This document shows, one piece after another, positions 1 to 8,007 of a stretch of 26,711 bases of DNA. The stretch covers positions 1 to 26,711 of IMG/VR virus record IMGVR_UViG_3300048672_000315. One strand, given 5' to 3'. This DNA is from a virus. The translations under genes and the position numbers were made by a program. The number at the start of each line of letters is the position of its first letter. Within the stretch, counting starts at the first letter, position 1. Below the pieces are notes generated by a model. It made no database searches. It was not told the origin of the DNA and saw only the letters and a list, made by a program, of their open reading frames with translations.

Positions 1-409
1 TGTCCTGCAATGCCCGTTGTAGTCGTTTATCTACAACAATAGCCGCCACCGTGTCCCGAATGCGTATCGTTTTGGTTATTACCGTCCGTAGCGTGTCCCG
101 TTGGGTGAAATTAAGCGTATCAGTTCTAAGGTCGGTATGTGTTTCAACCGTTACCAAAGTGTCTGTTTTGGTCTGAAAAGTGGTATCATTGGCGCAGGGC
201 CACAGGTCGGAACCTTTGTGCCAGGCATCGTTTAACAGTTTAACATCCGCTTCCACCCGGCTCAACGCTTTGGCATCTTTCCGGGCCGCTATTTTTTCAG
301 GGTTGCACCCGCTCAGACTGATAAGAAGCATGATACAAAAAAACATTACAAGTATCACCGCCAAAACACGCAGCAGCCAATCAAAAAAATTGGGGTTTAT
401 AGTTTTCAT
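1..409 (-). CDS. Phage lipoprotein, possibly spanin-like; 3' end beyond the window
   Basis: The frame opens with ATG at 409 and runs off the left edge after 136 codons, so the C-terminus is missing. The N-terminus has a hydrophobic segment (about residues 12-33) ending in a lipobox, LSGC, with Cys35 as the predicted lipidated residue. The rest is hydrophilic, rich in Thr, Asp and Arg, with a loose recurring pattern of the type TDTL/RDTL (about residues 80-125), which suggests an extended beta or coiled rod. Its ATG overlaps the stop of the holin-like gene (ATGA), so the two are probably translationally coupled. A lipoprotein next to a small two-helix membrane protein at the end of the late operon fits a lysis cassette, with this protein as an outer-membrane spanin-like component. 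That role is inferred from position and architecture only. Confidence 0.7.
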   Translation of the reverse strand, partial: MKTINPNFFDWLLRVLAVILVMFFCIMLLISLSGCNPEKIAARKDAKALSRVEADVKLLNDAWHKGSDLWPCANDTTFQTKTDTLVTVETHTDLRTDTLNFTQRDTLRTVITKTIRIRDTVAAIVVDKRLQRALQD

Positions 410-567
410 TGTTTTGGTGTTTTACCGGTATAAAAACCGATTACGCCGGTAGCCACAGCTACTGCAACCCCGATATAGACTTTTACAGTCCCCTGAATGT
501 CAAGTACAAGAAGGCTACCCCCAACGGCTACAATAAGGCCGCAAATGTTTGTAATTGTGTCTTTCAT
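406..567 (-). CDS. Small two-helix membrane protein, holin-like
   Basis: This 53-residue protein starts at ATG 567 (MKDTITNICG), one base after the upstream stop. A longer reading to 615 would use a non-ATG codon inside the neighbour and is not favoured. Two hydrophobic segments, about residues 8-22 and 30-48, are separated by a short polar turn, and a basic tail (GKTPKQ) follows. Size and topology are those of small class II holins, and small proteins of this type sit near the lysis end of Bacteroidota phages as I know them. Its stop overlaps the lipoprotein start. No endolysin is visible in the window; it may lie left of position 1. The gene is well supported, the holin role only moderately. 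Confidence 0.65.
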   Translation of the reverse strand: MKDTITNICGLIVAVGGSLLVLDIQGTVKVYIGVAVAVATGVIGFYTGKTPKQ

Positions 568-568
568 C

Positions 569-1207
569 TTAGTAGAATTTTTTGTGCTTGTTAAAGATAT
601 TTGAAAGTTTGTCAACTGCCGAATAAATTATCACCCGATCATCGGCGGAAAGTTCCTCCCTGACGGTTGATGCAATCGAACAGTAAAACACTTTAGAATG
701 GTTTTTTGTAGTCATAAGGTGAAAAACTTTACTCATTTTAACCCCCTGGCTTTCGTAAATATCCCGCAATTTTGACGGGCCCATCTCAGAAGTCTTTAAT
801 TTAACCATCCCGGCACTTAGCATTTCACTGAAAATATCGTAATAAGGCGTATCAGCTTTCCATCTTTGTATTTCGTCAATAATCGGTTTCACATTTTCTT
901 CCGCGGCAAGTTTCTCGTATTGGGCCGTAATAAACAGGTTTTTCCCGGCTGCTAATATACCGGCGCTGTCCTCGCCTACAAACACCATAAAACGGTTACA
1001 GAACGTAGTATCAACTACATTCTGCATTATCCGGTGAATATCGGCTATATCTTTGGTGTTTTCGGCAAGATCAACCACGTTGCCTTTTTTCTTTTTAATG
1101 TAGTTGAAAGTCTCCCTGACAAGAGTAGCAACGGCTGACCCGCCAAATATGCCCCCTATGAACTCCCCCCAGTCAAAAGATAGTTTGATGATACTATTGT
1201 GTTGCAT
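569..1207 (-). CDS. Conserved phage protein of unknown function
   Basis: This is a 212-residue protein starting at ATG 1207, whose A overlaps the last base of the tail-fibre stop (TAATG). Residues about 12-32 are Gly/Ala-rich and hydrophobic (FIGGIFGG...) and could be a membrane segment or amphipathic anchor, followed by a basic patch (KKKKGN). The remainder looks like a soluble alpha/beta domain, including a stretch around DIYESQGVKMSKVF, and I see no catalytic motif. I have the impression of a recurrent family in Bacteroidota phages downstream of tail-fibre genes but cannot name it. The position between the tail fibre and the holin-like gene suggests a host-interaction or lysis-related role, which is inference only. 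Confidence 0.6.
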   Translation of the reverse strand: MQHNSIIKLSFDWGEFIGGIFGGSAVATLVRETFNYIKKKKGNVVDLAENTKDIADIHRIMQNVVDTTFCNRFMVFVGEDSAGILAAGKNLFITAQYEKLAAEENVKPIIDEIQRWKADTPYYDIFSEMLSAGMVKLKTSEMGPSKLRDIYESQGVKMSKVFHLMTTKNHSKVFYCSIASTVREELSADDRVIIYSAVDKLSNIFNKHKKFY

Positions 1208-3531
1208 TATTTTATTCCGTTTCGGGTTAAAATTGCTTTTAATTCATCCAGTTGGTAACGCAAATTATCAATTTGTAATTGTTTATTGTCATTTTCTTTT
1301 TTCAGTTCCTGAACAGCCTTAACCAAAGTTGCTATGATTGGCTTCTCGTCAATACCCTTAAATTCATCACTCTCAACATACGCTTCCGGAAGTACGCCTT
1401 TAATTTCCTGTGCTAAAAACCACAGATATTTATTTGTCACCCCTAAACTGTCTGATTTCATCCGGTATTTTGTCGGCTTTAACCGGCTGATAACATCCAA
1501 TCCACTACCGATATACCGTTCAAAATCTTTCTTTTTGGTGCTGTCTGAAAGGGCTGTATAAGCCCCGGTGCTTTGGTCGAAATATCCTAACCGTGTGCCG
1601 CCTTCATTGAAAAGGGAAAGGTTATTGCTACCGTCCAACTGCCAAGCCATAGATTGTGTTCCTGCTGTATTGTTCAATCCTATATAAGAACCGGAAGTAT
1701 AAGTATTAGACCCATCCAAATAGGCCTCGTAACCATATTTGGTTTGCAAAATACCCTCTGTTCTGAACCGGTATTTATTTGTACCTGAATAATCGTAATC
1801 AATGTGGTTACTTGTTATTTTCTGCACCCAGTTTCCAATGGTAAATGTTGAAAAAGCAGCATCTGAACCTGCAATGTTGTTTGCGTTAAAATTCCCGCTG
1901 GCATCACGTTTAACGAGCGTGCTGGCAATGTTTGAACTGCTTAAACTTATCTGCCCGCCATCAGTGGTGAAGGTAGCCGTAGACACCCCGCCGCCGGTTA
2001 TTTTGTAACCTGCGGCCGTAACGTAGTTAGTAACGGTCAAAGAATTAAGTGTCCCTAAACTTGTAATATTAGGCTGCGCTGCTACTGTCACCGGATTACC
2101 ACTTCTTTGGTAACCGGAAAACGCTGATGCCGTGTCAGAAATATTCACTTTCAAAGCGATTAAACTGTCAACATAGCTTTTAGGCGTAACTGAATTGGTA
2201 GTCAATAATCCACCTTTGTTGTTCACATAATTTATAAGCCCATAAGATGTTGTGTTCTGTGCGCTGTCAACTATCAATGCGGGTAATTCACTACCACTTG
2301 TTGTTGTTGTTGACACTCTTGCATATCCGGCATAAGTGTATGCGTTATATATACCACCATAAATTTTAGCACCACCCAAAGTAGTAGAACCTTGTCCTGT
2401 TTTTGAACCAAGAACTACCGCAGCTTCATTGTTAGCCGAAGGGGTTGCTTCATTCCATGCTGTGTAGGCGGGGGTTGACGAGCCGACTAAAAACATTCTA
2501 CCCTGATTAAGACCTACACTTGATGAAGGATAATTTCGTGAACCCCATTGCAATGACCCAAGTCCGCCAACGTAAGCTCGTTCCCTACTCGCCCCGGAGC
2601 TGTTTGTAGTTCTGATTTCTAAGAACCCGCTCCCATCAGTAGTATTTTCAATGCCGCCTCTTAATTCTGTACCTCCCTGATAAGTAGCGCCCATCCCTGT
2701 TTTTGTTGAAAGCCATAAAAAAGACTTACTGGAAGTATCTAAGTTCTCGTTCCAAACTATTAACCCGTTCTGTGAACCTGAACCGTAGTCACCGTTCATT
2801 ATATGCCGCCCGGCACTGTTTGCACTCGTTGAAGTTGGCCAGTTTAAAGTGCCCCCAGCGAATAACTGCTTCCCTCTTAAAACGCTGTTTACTGTTTGTA
2901 TTGTATCTCCTGCGCTTACCCCGCCTTTAACCGTTGCTTTACCAGTAGTCTGTGCAAGTGTCAATGAATAATCTGTCGGGAAGCCAAAATTGAACTGGTT
3001 TACCCCGTCTGTCTCAAAGTTCATAGAGTTTGTACCCTTGTGAATCAGGAACGATTTTGCATTTCTGCCGGCAGTTCCTATTTCTCCCCGTTGCAATCTA
3101 AGACCGTAGTTTGTCCAATAAGCATCCCCGATAATATCCAAATACCCTACCCCGCTGTCTGTTCTGTTGTACCCGACTTTAATCGCTGCGTCCGTTGGGT
3201 TTGTTGAACCATCGAAGAAAATAATATTCGCAGACTGGGAAAGTTTGCTGTTACCGATAGTATTTGTTCCTGTGAAAATTGGGATATAATTCAAAGTACC
3301 TGGCCCTATTTGAGAACTTAATTTCCCCCATGCACCGGAATTGCTCCATCGCCAATAAAGTGACTGATCGGCCCTGTTTGCCAATACTACAATACTATCC
3401 GCTGACGTTGCTGCAGCAGTGTCTTTTGACTGCCACCAAATGCCAGGGAAGCGGGTTTTTACCCCTGTATTGCTTTGGGCATTAGCAGATAAAATGAATA
3501 AAGAAAAAAGAATTGAAAAAATTATTCTCAT
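1207..3531 (-). CDS. Tail fibre with signal peptide and C-terminal S74 intramolecular chaperone
   Basis: This 774-residue protein starts at ATG 3531. The N-terminus is a convincing Sec signal peptide: basic MR, a hydrophobic core, and an ANAQ/S cleavage region at about residue 19. A long Gly/Ser/Thr/Asn-rich beta-type region follows (about 20-650), as in trimeric fibres. The C-terminus is a Peptidase_S74 (endosialidase chaperone) domain beginning LSDSTKKKDF. Ser662 and Lys667 have the S-x4-K spacing of the autocleavage dyad, and the conserved stretches IDEKPIIATLVKAVQEL and a terminal coiled coil follow. In this family the chaperone trimerises the fibre and then cuts itself off, here releasing about 113 residues. 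The signal peptide is odd for a virion protein made in the cytoplasm. The product is likely the receptor-binding fibre. Confidence 0.85.
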   Translation of the reverse strand: MRIIFSILFSLFILSANAQSNTGVKTRFPGIWWQSKDTAAATSADSIVVLANRADQSLYWRWSNSGAWGKLSSQIGPGTLNYIPIFTGTNTIGNSKLSQSANIIFFDGSTNPTDAAIKVGYNRTDSGVGYLDIIGDAYWTNYGLRLQRGEIGTAGRNAKSFLIHKGTNSMNFETDGVNQFNFGFPTDYSLTLAQTTGKATVKGGVSAGDTIQTVNSVLRGKQLFAGGTLNWPTSTSANSAGRHIMNGDYGSGSQNGLIVWNENLDTSSKSFLWLSTKTGMGATYQGGTELRGGIENTTDGSGFLEIRTTNSSGASRERAYVGGLGSLQWGSRNYPSSSVGLNQGRMFLVGSSTPAYTAWNEATPSANNEAAVVLGSKTGQGSTTLGGAKIYGGIYNAYTYAGYARVSTTTTSGSELPALIVDSAQNTTSYGLINYVNNKGGLLTTNSVTPKSYVDSLIALKVNISDTASAFSGYQRSGNPVTVAAQPNITSLGTLNSLTVTNYVTAAGYKITGGGVSTATFTTDGGQISLSSSNIASTLVKRDASGNFNANNIAGSDAAFSTFTIGNWVQKITSNHIDYDYSGTNKYRFRTEGILQTKYGYEAYLDGSNTYTSGSYIGLNNTAGTQSMAWQLDGSNNLSLFNEGGTRLGYFDQSTGAYTALSDSTKKKDFERYIGSGLDVISRLKPTKYRMKSDSLGVTNKYLWFLAQEIKGVLPEAYVESDEFKGIDEKPIIATLVKAVQELKKENDNKQLQIDNLRYQLDELKAILTRNGIK

Positions 3532-3532
3532 A

Positions 3533-3901
3533 TTATGTGTATTGAATAGTTAAAGTTTCATCAACGAATGGTAAATCAGTTGATGGCGTAATTTCTCCGG
3601 TTGACGCGTTGAAAAGTATCTGTTCTCCGATTGGTGTACCGCTTTCAATTATCTCTCCTGTCCCAATTCCTCCCCTTAAAATCAAAAGCAAAGTTTTACC
3701 TATCAGTGTGGCATCTGTCACACTTGTGCCAGTGGCATTAGTAATATAAAGTTTCTGAACACTTGCCCCCGCTGAACCGATTAAAGCAGCCAACTGAGCC
3801 AACGTTATTTTTTTTGTACCCGGATTTGAACTATCATAAATAGCCATCAGGTCACTAATGACCGGCGTTACAGATGATAGTTGGTCTATTCTTTTATCCA
3901 T
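3533..3901 (-). CDS. Small virion-associated protein, probably tail tip or fibre base
   Basis: This is a 122-residue protein starting at ATG 3901. The N-terminal half contains KRIDQLSSVT...DLMAIYDSS...GTKKITLAQL, a signature I associate with proteins encoded next to tail fibres in Bacteroidota phages. The C-terminal half is beta-rich with regularly spaced glycines (ILRGGIGTGEII, GTPIGEQILF), compatible with a small jelly-roll or adhesin-like fold. It lies just upstream of the fibre gene and overlaps the end of the preceding tail-terminator-like gene by eight bases, so it is translated with the late tail genes. A fibre attachment or minor structural protein is the best guess; no enzymatic motif is visible. 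Confidence 0.6.
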   Translation of the reverse strand: MDKRIDQLSSVTPVISDLMAIYDSSNPGTKKITLAQLAALIGSAGASVQKLYITNATGTSVTDATLIGKTLLLILRGGIGTGEIIESGTPIGEQILFNASTGEITPSTDLPFVDETLTIQYT

Positions 3902-4370
3902 AATTAAAAGTTGTTGGAACTTGACATCTGTTTACTAAATAAGGCATCTTTATGGTAAATTGAAGTCTTACCCCTGCATTGAAATCCTCTGTATCTTCTG
4001 TGTACATTTCTATCGTACTGTCGGGTAATACATTCCAAACAGGGTCAAACTTTTGGTATCTTAACTGAGAAAAAATATCATGTGCCACTTCTCGCATATC
4101 AGATAATACTTCAGTCTGATTAAAAGTATTATCACTACTGTCACCTCCTTGAATATTTCTATCCATGAAAAACAAAGTACAACTCATCCTACTTTCGCTG
4201 TTTTGCCCTATCTGACCGGAAATAGTTTCCGAAGGAATAGACATAAAACAAGCCGGGTAAGTAATATCAGAACTCAAGAAATCATCAGCATCGCCAAAAA
4301 AGAATGTGTTAATTTGTGCGTGCGCTTCTGCTATCTCTTTTATCCTTTGAATTATTTGATTTAGAGTCAT
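3894..4370 (-). CDS. Minor tail protein, tail-terminator/completion-like
   Basis: The start is the ATG at 4370 (MTLNQIIQRIKEIAE), giving 158 residues; an upstream reading to 4391 would need an ATT codon. The N-terminal helix with QIIQRIKEIAEAH, the central strand region YPACFMSIPSETI, and the C-terminal stretch from about TIEMYTEDTEDFNAGVR to a hydrophobic strand and PYLVNRCQVP resemble small proteins that cap the tail tube or join it to the head. It sits directly after the connector gene, as head-tail joining proteins often do. It overlaps the 44-codon upstream reading frame by 62 bases. Assignment to the tail terminator is by size, fold impression and context. Confidence 0.55.
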   Translation of the reverse strand: MTLNQIIQRIKEIAEAHAQINTFFFGDADDFLSSDITYPACFMSIPSETISGQIGQNSESRMSCTLFFMDRNIQGGDSSDNTFNQTEVLSDMREVAHDIFSQLRYQKFDPVWNVLPDSTIEMYTEDTEDFNAGVRLQFTIKMPYLVNRCQVPTTFNYG

Positions 4371-4443
4371 TCTTTTTCTTTTGTTCTTCAATGAATTTCT
4401 GCAACTTCATTTGATTCTTCAAATGATACGTTTTATTACTCAT
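4309..4443 (-). CDS. Small basic protein overlapping the tail-terminator-like gene
   Basis: This 44-codon frame is opened by an ATG at 4443-4441 that overlaps the connector stop at 4442-4440 (ATGA), the same coupling used elsewhere in this genome. The product is highly charged and Lys-rich, with YHLKNQMKLQKFIEEQKKK as a likely helix in its first half and a Ser/Asn/Arg-rich tail. It ends inside the next gene in a different frame. It could be a genuine small accessory protein, or a short coupling frame that delivers ribosomes to the ATG at 4370. The ATGA overlap and the helix-like composition support translation; no function can be named. Confidence 0.45.
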   Translation of the reverse strand: MSNKTYHLKNQMKLQKFIEEQKKKNDSKSNNSKDKRDSRSARTN

Positions 4444-5018
4444 CTGCATCCTTTTTTAAAGTTACTCGCTGCAACTGGATAAAATCCTCCATTACAGTTA
4501 CAGTCATCACCTAAGTACATACTTGCCTTAAATGCTGTATGTTCAGGTCTGATTGTATCTATTCCGTTCCCAGGCGCATCGTATTCAGGAAATAAAGTGT
4601 GATTTTGCAAAACGTATCTTGCTAATCTCTGCCCGTAATACTCAGCCCTTGCCTTAAACTTGTTTGCCACTTCAATAATATCCTGCATATCAGGCGTTAC
4701 AGTATTTTCACTGCTTTTCCTTATAGTTCCTTTGTTATAATTCTGATAAGACAGCATCACAGGACTTTCAGAAAGGGTATAATAACAAAGTGCATCCCAA
4801 ATGTAGTCTTCGAGTAAAGTAGTATAGTCCCCGCTTGTTCCACTGCCGTCAATGTCACTCTGTAATTTGTTCATCAGGGCCGTCCCCAAAATTGGAAGAA
4901 TATAAGAATCCTGACAGAACTTAATATCAGGCTTAACCTGCTTTTCGTCTACGTTTGAATGCAGACCTGTTCTGTCCTTAATCCCTTGAACTGATATAAG
5001 TAATGTGTTACTGCTCAT
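4440..5018 (-). CDS. Head-tail connector/adaptor protein, DUF6712-like
   Basis: This is a 192-residue protein starting at ATG 5018. The N-terminal part reads ...ISVQGIKDRTGLHSNVDEKQVKPDIKFCQDSYILPILGTALMNKL in substance, with the QDSYILPILG helix that I associate with the DUF6712 family of Bacteroidota phage proteins. The predicted structure is mostly helical, like gp6/gp15-type head completion proteins that bind the portal ring. The C-terminus is Cys-rich (DDCNCNGGF). It lies three bases after the portal gene and directly before the tail-terminator-like gene, the expected place for the portal-to-tail adaptor. Confidence is good for the family and moderate for the exact role. Confidence 0.7.
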   Translation of the reverse strand: MSSNTLLISVQGIKDRTGLHSNVDEKQVKPDIKFCQDSYILPILGTALMNKLQSDIDGSGTSGDYTTLLEDYIWDALCYYTLSESPVMLSYQNYNKGTIRKSSENTVTPDMQDIIEVANKFKARAEYYGQRLARYVLQNHTLFPEYDAPGNGIDTIRPEHTAFKASMYLGDDCNCNGGFYPVAASNFKKGCR

Positions 5019-5021
5019 TGT

Positions 5022-7016
5022 TTATTTTTTACGCATTACGAGTTGAGAAAACCACCTGTGCCGGCAATGTTCTTTAATATCACCGCTATCATTCCACCAT
5101 CCACCTCTACGGTCAAAAACAGAATAACCAACACGTGCTGAAATCTGTTCAATATCTGCCCGTGAATAAACTCTGTCTAAACTCATCAAAGCCCGGCAAA
5201 ACTCACGTGAAGGATGAGCTGATGTATTCCTTTCATTTGCAGGTATCTCCGGAAGCCACTCATATGAATACCTTATCAAAAATTCTGTTGTCTGTGGCTT
5301 AACAGCTTCGACAATCTTGCTAATCGGTTGGGTTAATTTCCTTTCCAGTACGATATTTTCTGTGTCACCTTTACCGATTGTTGTTTGGGTAACATTAATC
5401 AGACCTTTATTTACGGCTGCAGAAATAATATCGCTCACTCGTTTTACCGATATTTTCAAGTTATCAGCAATAACTTCCGGGGTAACCCTTTTATCCTTGC
5501 TTATCAAATCCAGCACATTAGCTTCAATTTGGCTTACATCAGCGAATAACTCATGTTCTGAATCATCTGTAAATCTTTGACGGCTTCTTATTACTGAGAA
5601 GTTACTTTTAGCTTCACCGAACTGTGAGAACACGGAAATTTCATCCTCTGCGCTCATCTGTATTGGTAATTCGTCAATGCCTAACATTGTTTCAATATCA
5701 TCATCGTTCAATCCCAAAGCGTTTTTTAGCATTACAGTAGCTGCTTCTTTTGTCAATTTCCCCTGTCCAACCTGGCGAATAATCCTTAACAGTTGCTGAT
5801 GCTGTTTCCCGGTAAGTGAACGCAATGCCTCATTAGTACCTTGCTGTTGCGGTGCTATTGTCTGCTGTGCTTCAGGGTATTTAGTCGGGTCTACCCCGGC
5901 TAATTCATAAATAAACTGCTTTGGAAGAATGTCTTTGATGTCCGTAAATGTAGGGTTAAGTCCCAAAGGATTTACCGGAATTATTTTTAAAACCTGTGTT
6001 TCACCGGCATAACTCGCAAGCATATTAAATACACCTTCCAAAAACATCTGTTTATCATTGGCGTAAGTATTCTTGAATATATCGTAAGCATCCTTTAATT
6101 CAGTAGTGCCGCCAAGTTTACCTGGTTGTGCAATTCCGAATAAAGACGGTGATGGAATTTCATGGCCCGCATAAATATTCTCCTGTATGATGTTTTTAAT
6201 AGGAGTGAAATCCTCCTTTGTCATGTCAGAAGCACCCAAGTCATCAATTATTGGCTTGCGGGCTGCATCCTGAACAAACGATAATATAAATTTCTTGCCA
6301 TCTGAACCGGTGAACCTTTTTTCAAACATCCGGGTTGTATCTCTTTTTTCCTCGTCTGTTGGTTCACCATTCGGCAAGGTAATCAACTTTGAAGGGGTAA
6401 AACCTGTTGAAGCATTTCCTAAAATGTGCTTGCTTACCTCAATGTCACTTTCGATGTAATTAAGTGCGGAAAAATACGATGGCAAAGGATATGCCCTACA
6501 TCCGGGACGGTATTCCTTAACGAATAAAATCTGTTTCTTTGTTCCGCTCGCAGGATCAAAAGCAGGTAAAACTTCTGCTTCACTTTTACGGTCTAAAATG
6601 TCCCAATTATCTTTATACCAAAACTGTGTATTGTCTTTATTGGTTCTGATTTTCAGGTAGTCAATATGGCTAATCTGTGTTACCTGTCTACCAATTTTAG
6701 ACCATATTACTTCCAAATAAGACCCGCCAAATGTTTCAATATCCAAAGAAACCTTTTTTGAAAGTACATTCAGCATGAACTTAGCAACAAACCCGGAATC
6801 TTCACCGCTCTCAGTAGTCCAACCGTTCCCGGTAATGTACTTTACTTTATTCCTAACAATAGCCCCATGCATTGCTGAGCTATTGTAAAGGCTAAGTAAG
6901 TAATCAGGGTAATCATTTCTTTCACCAAATTCAATATACCCTTTACCCCTTTTTTCCTTAAAATAAGGCTGCTTTGCCTCTGCAAATTTCAATATTACTA
7001 AGTTGCTTTCACTCAT
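5022..7016 (-). CDS. Portal protein fused to winged-helix and MuF-like C-terminal domains
   Basis: This is a 664-residue protein starting at ATG 7016. Residues 1 to about 385 look like a phage portal: RNDYPDYLLSLYNSSAMHGAI, NKVKYITGNGW, the wing/crown region, and GHEIPSPSLFGIAQPGKLGG, which precedes the pore helix. Residues about 400-447 hold LTGKQHQQLLRIIRQ...QGKLTKE, a helical segment I know from Bacteroidota phage portals. Residues about 492-545 form a winged helix-turn-helix (VSQIEANVLDLISK...ISVKRVSDII). Residues 578-664 carry FCRAL, YSRADIEQIS, DRRGGWW and EHCRHRWF, with Cys607, Cys651 and His653 placed much as in MuF-type minor capsid domains. The portal forms the dodecameric DNA gate at the head vertex. 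The extra domains exceed the usual 400-500 residues and may add minor-head functions. It overlaps the upstream gene by four bases. Confidence 0.8.
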   Translation of the reverse strand: MSESNLVILKFAEAKQPYFKEKRGKGYIEFGERNDYPDYLLSLYNSSAMHGAIVRNKVKYITGNGWTTESGEDSGFVAKFMLNVLSKKVSLDIETFGGSYLEVIWSKIGRQVTQISHIDYLKIRTNKDNTQFWYKDNWDILDRKSEAEVLPAFDPASGTKKQILFVKEYRPGCRAYPLPSYFSALNYIESDIEVSKHILGNASTGFTPSKLITLPNGEPTDEEKRDTTRMFEKRFTGSDGKKFILSFVQDAARKPIIDDLGASDMTKEDFTPIKNIIQENIYAGHEIPSPSLFGIAQPGKLGGTTELKDAYDIFKNTYANDKQMFLEGVFNMLASYAGETQVLKIIPVNPLGLNPTFTDIKDILPKQFIYELAGVDPTKYPEAQQTIAPQQQGTNEALRSLTGKQHQQLLRIIRQVGQGKLTKEAATVMLKNALGLNDDDIETMLGIDELPIQMSAEDEISVFSQFGEAKSNFSVIRSRQRFTDDSEHELFADVSQIEANVLDLISKDKRVTPEVIADNLKISVKRVSDIISAAVNKGLINVTQTTIGKGDTENIVLERKLTQPISKIVEAVKPQTTEFLIRYSYEWLPEIPANERNTSAHPSREFCRALMSLDRVYSRADIEQISARVGYSVFDRRGGWWNDSGDIKEHCRHRWFSQLVMRKK

Positions 7017-7384
7017 GGGATAATAAATTCAGTTGATACCGTTGGTTCTGTGAATATTGTAGTTGCCTCATTCAGTTGCATTAATCCTGTTTCCAGTAAG
7101 TTCAATCCAGAAGGATTTGTATTTGTTGTGCTTGTCTGTTCGTAAACATTGTACACCCACTGGCTATCCTTTGCATTTGGAAACAGCGTATTTACAACGA
7201 ATGAAAACTTATTATACCTGTCTTTAAATAAAGAAACATCATATGTATTTAGCTTCACGAATCGTACCTGAGTATTGGTTGTGCGACCTGTGAAAACAAA
7301 AAGGTAGTTAGGATCTGTTAACAGCTCCTTTTCCGTCAAAGTTAAATAAACGTATTGTGTTTGTCCTTTTGTCAGCACTACCAT
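7013..7384 (-). CDS. Phage structural protein of unknown function, portal-proximal
   Basis: I place the start at ATG 7384 (MVVLTKGQTQ), giving 123 residues; a longer reading to 7399 uses TTG and would overlap the promoter-like motif. The protein is beta-rich: VLTKGQTQYVYLTLTEKELL, YLFVFTGRTTN, and VRFVKLN at the start, then SQWVYNVYEQ. This pattern recurs in small Bacteroidota phage proteins near the portal and suggests a head-decoration or joining protein. It is the first gene after the terminator behind the tail-tube gene and the first of a new late transcript that continues into the portal, with which it overlaps (ATGA). The gene is firm, the role unknown. Confidence 0.6.
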   Translation of the reverse strand: MVVLTKGQTQYVYLTLTEKELLTDPNYLFVFTGRTTNTQVRFVKLNTYDVSLFKDRYNKFSFVVNTLFPNAKDSQWVYNVYEQTSTTNTNPSGLNLLETGLMQLNEATTIFTEPTVSTEFIIP

Positions 7385-7388
7385 GATA

Positions 7389-7420
7389 GTATATAGCAAT
7401 CATGCCTTTATTTGCCCAAA
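7389..7420 (-). promoter_or_regulatory. Promoter-like element for the portal-fibre-lysis operon
   Basis: TTTG (7420-7417), a 21-base spacer, then TATATAC (7395-7389), followed by four bases and the ATG at 7384. The same arrangement with identical spacings precedes the prohead protease and scaffold genes. The TTTG lies immediately after the U-tract of the terminator at 7427-7450, exactly where a new promoter is needed. Spacer and boxes resemble the Bacteroidota -33 TTTG / -7 TAnnTTTG pattern, with the last part of the -7 box changed to AC. Confidence 0.55.
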
Positions 7421-7450
7421 AACAAAAAGCCCGACCATATAGCCGGGCTT
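7418..7450 (-). terminator. Rho-independent terminator after the tail-tube gene
   Basis: On the minus strand the arms AAGCCCG (7450-7444) and CGGGCTT (7433-7427) form a 7-bp stem around a 10-base loop, followed by TTTGTTTTT. It lies about 20 bases downstream of the tail-tube-like stop codon and separates the capsid transcript from the portal transcript. Confidence 0.85.
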
Positions 7451-7469
7451 ATTATCAAAGATTATTTAT

Positions 7470-7991
7470 TTATGTTCCCGCAGTTAGCAGTGTAGCAACT
7501 GTTGCTGAATCAACAACTGGAGCAAGTGCCGGCTCTTTTGCAGTGTAAGTAAAAGTGTAACCGTTTCTATCACCCGCTGCCGTTCCACTACCTGAATTGC
7601 CACCGGTAGCATACAATGACCTTGTTTTACCGAGAAGCCAATAGTTACCGTTTGCATCTTTTACCACTGCAACCAATCTGTTCTTATTCAGCAAAAGCAG
7701 TTCATTTCTGAGGGCTACCTGCATTTTATTCAGAACTATGGTCAGCTCCTGTTGGTAAAATTCTGTGCCGTTTTCGATTGAACTGTTAAGGTTCTCAACG
7801 AAAAATGCCACTTCCTGTTCCTGTTCGTACTTTCTGAAAACAGACCCGGTTGCCTTTGTAATCGCTGTAACCGTTCCTGATGCCTCAGTTACAGAAGATA
7901 CATTCCCTTTTTCAATGAAGTAAATCTCAATAACTCCACCTACCGAATCCCGGCAATCAAGGGTATATCCTGTTGTTAATGCACATGCCAT
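7470..7991 (-). CDS. Abundant virion protein, probable major tail tube protein
   Basis: This 173-residue protein starts at ATG 7991 (MACALTTGYTLDCRDSVGG). The family signature includes CRDSVGGVIEIYFIE at the N-terminus, a central helix plus strands (ELTIVLNKMQVALRNELLLLNKNRLVAVVKD), NYWLLGKTRSLY, and GDRNGYTFTYTAKEPALAP near the C-terminus. I know this family from Bacteroidota tailed phages, always close to the major capsid gene. The beta-sandwich-like pattern and high-expression position fit a tail tube subunit. It is the last gene before a strong terminator, and an attenuator-like hairpin separates it from the capsid gene. A capsid decoration protein is the main alternative. Confidence 0.6.
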   Translation of the reverse strand: MACALTTGYTLDCRDSVGGVIEIYFIEKGNVSSVTEASGTVTAITKATGSVFRKYEQEQEVAFFVENLNSSIENGTEFYQQELTIVLNKMQVALRNELLLLNKNRLVAVVKDANGNYWLLGKTRSLYATGGNSGSGTAAGDRNGYTFTYTAKEPALAPVVDSATVATLLTAGT

Positions 7992-8007
7992 GATTTGATA
8001 TTTTAAA

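Noticed and set aside
7385-7399. Longer start for the portal-proximal gene at TTG 7399
   Set aside because: It would place the TATATAC motif inside the gene and give an N-terminus (MLYTI) unlike the strand pattern starting at MVVLTKG.
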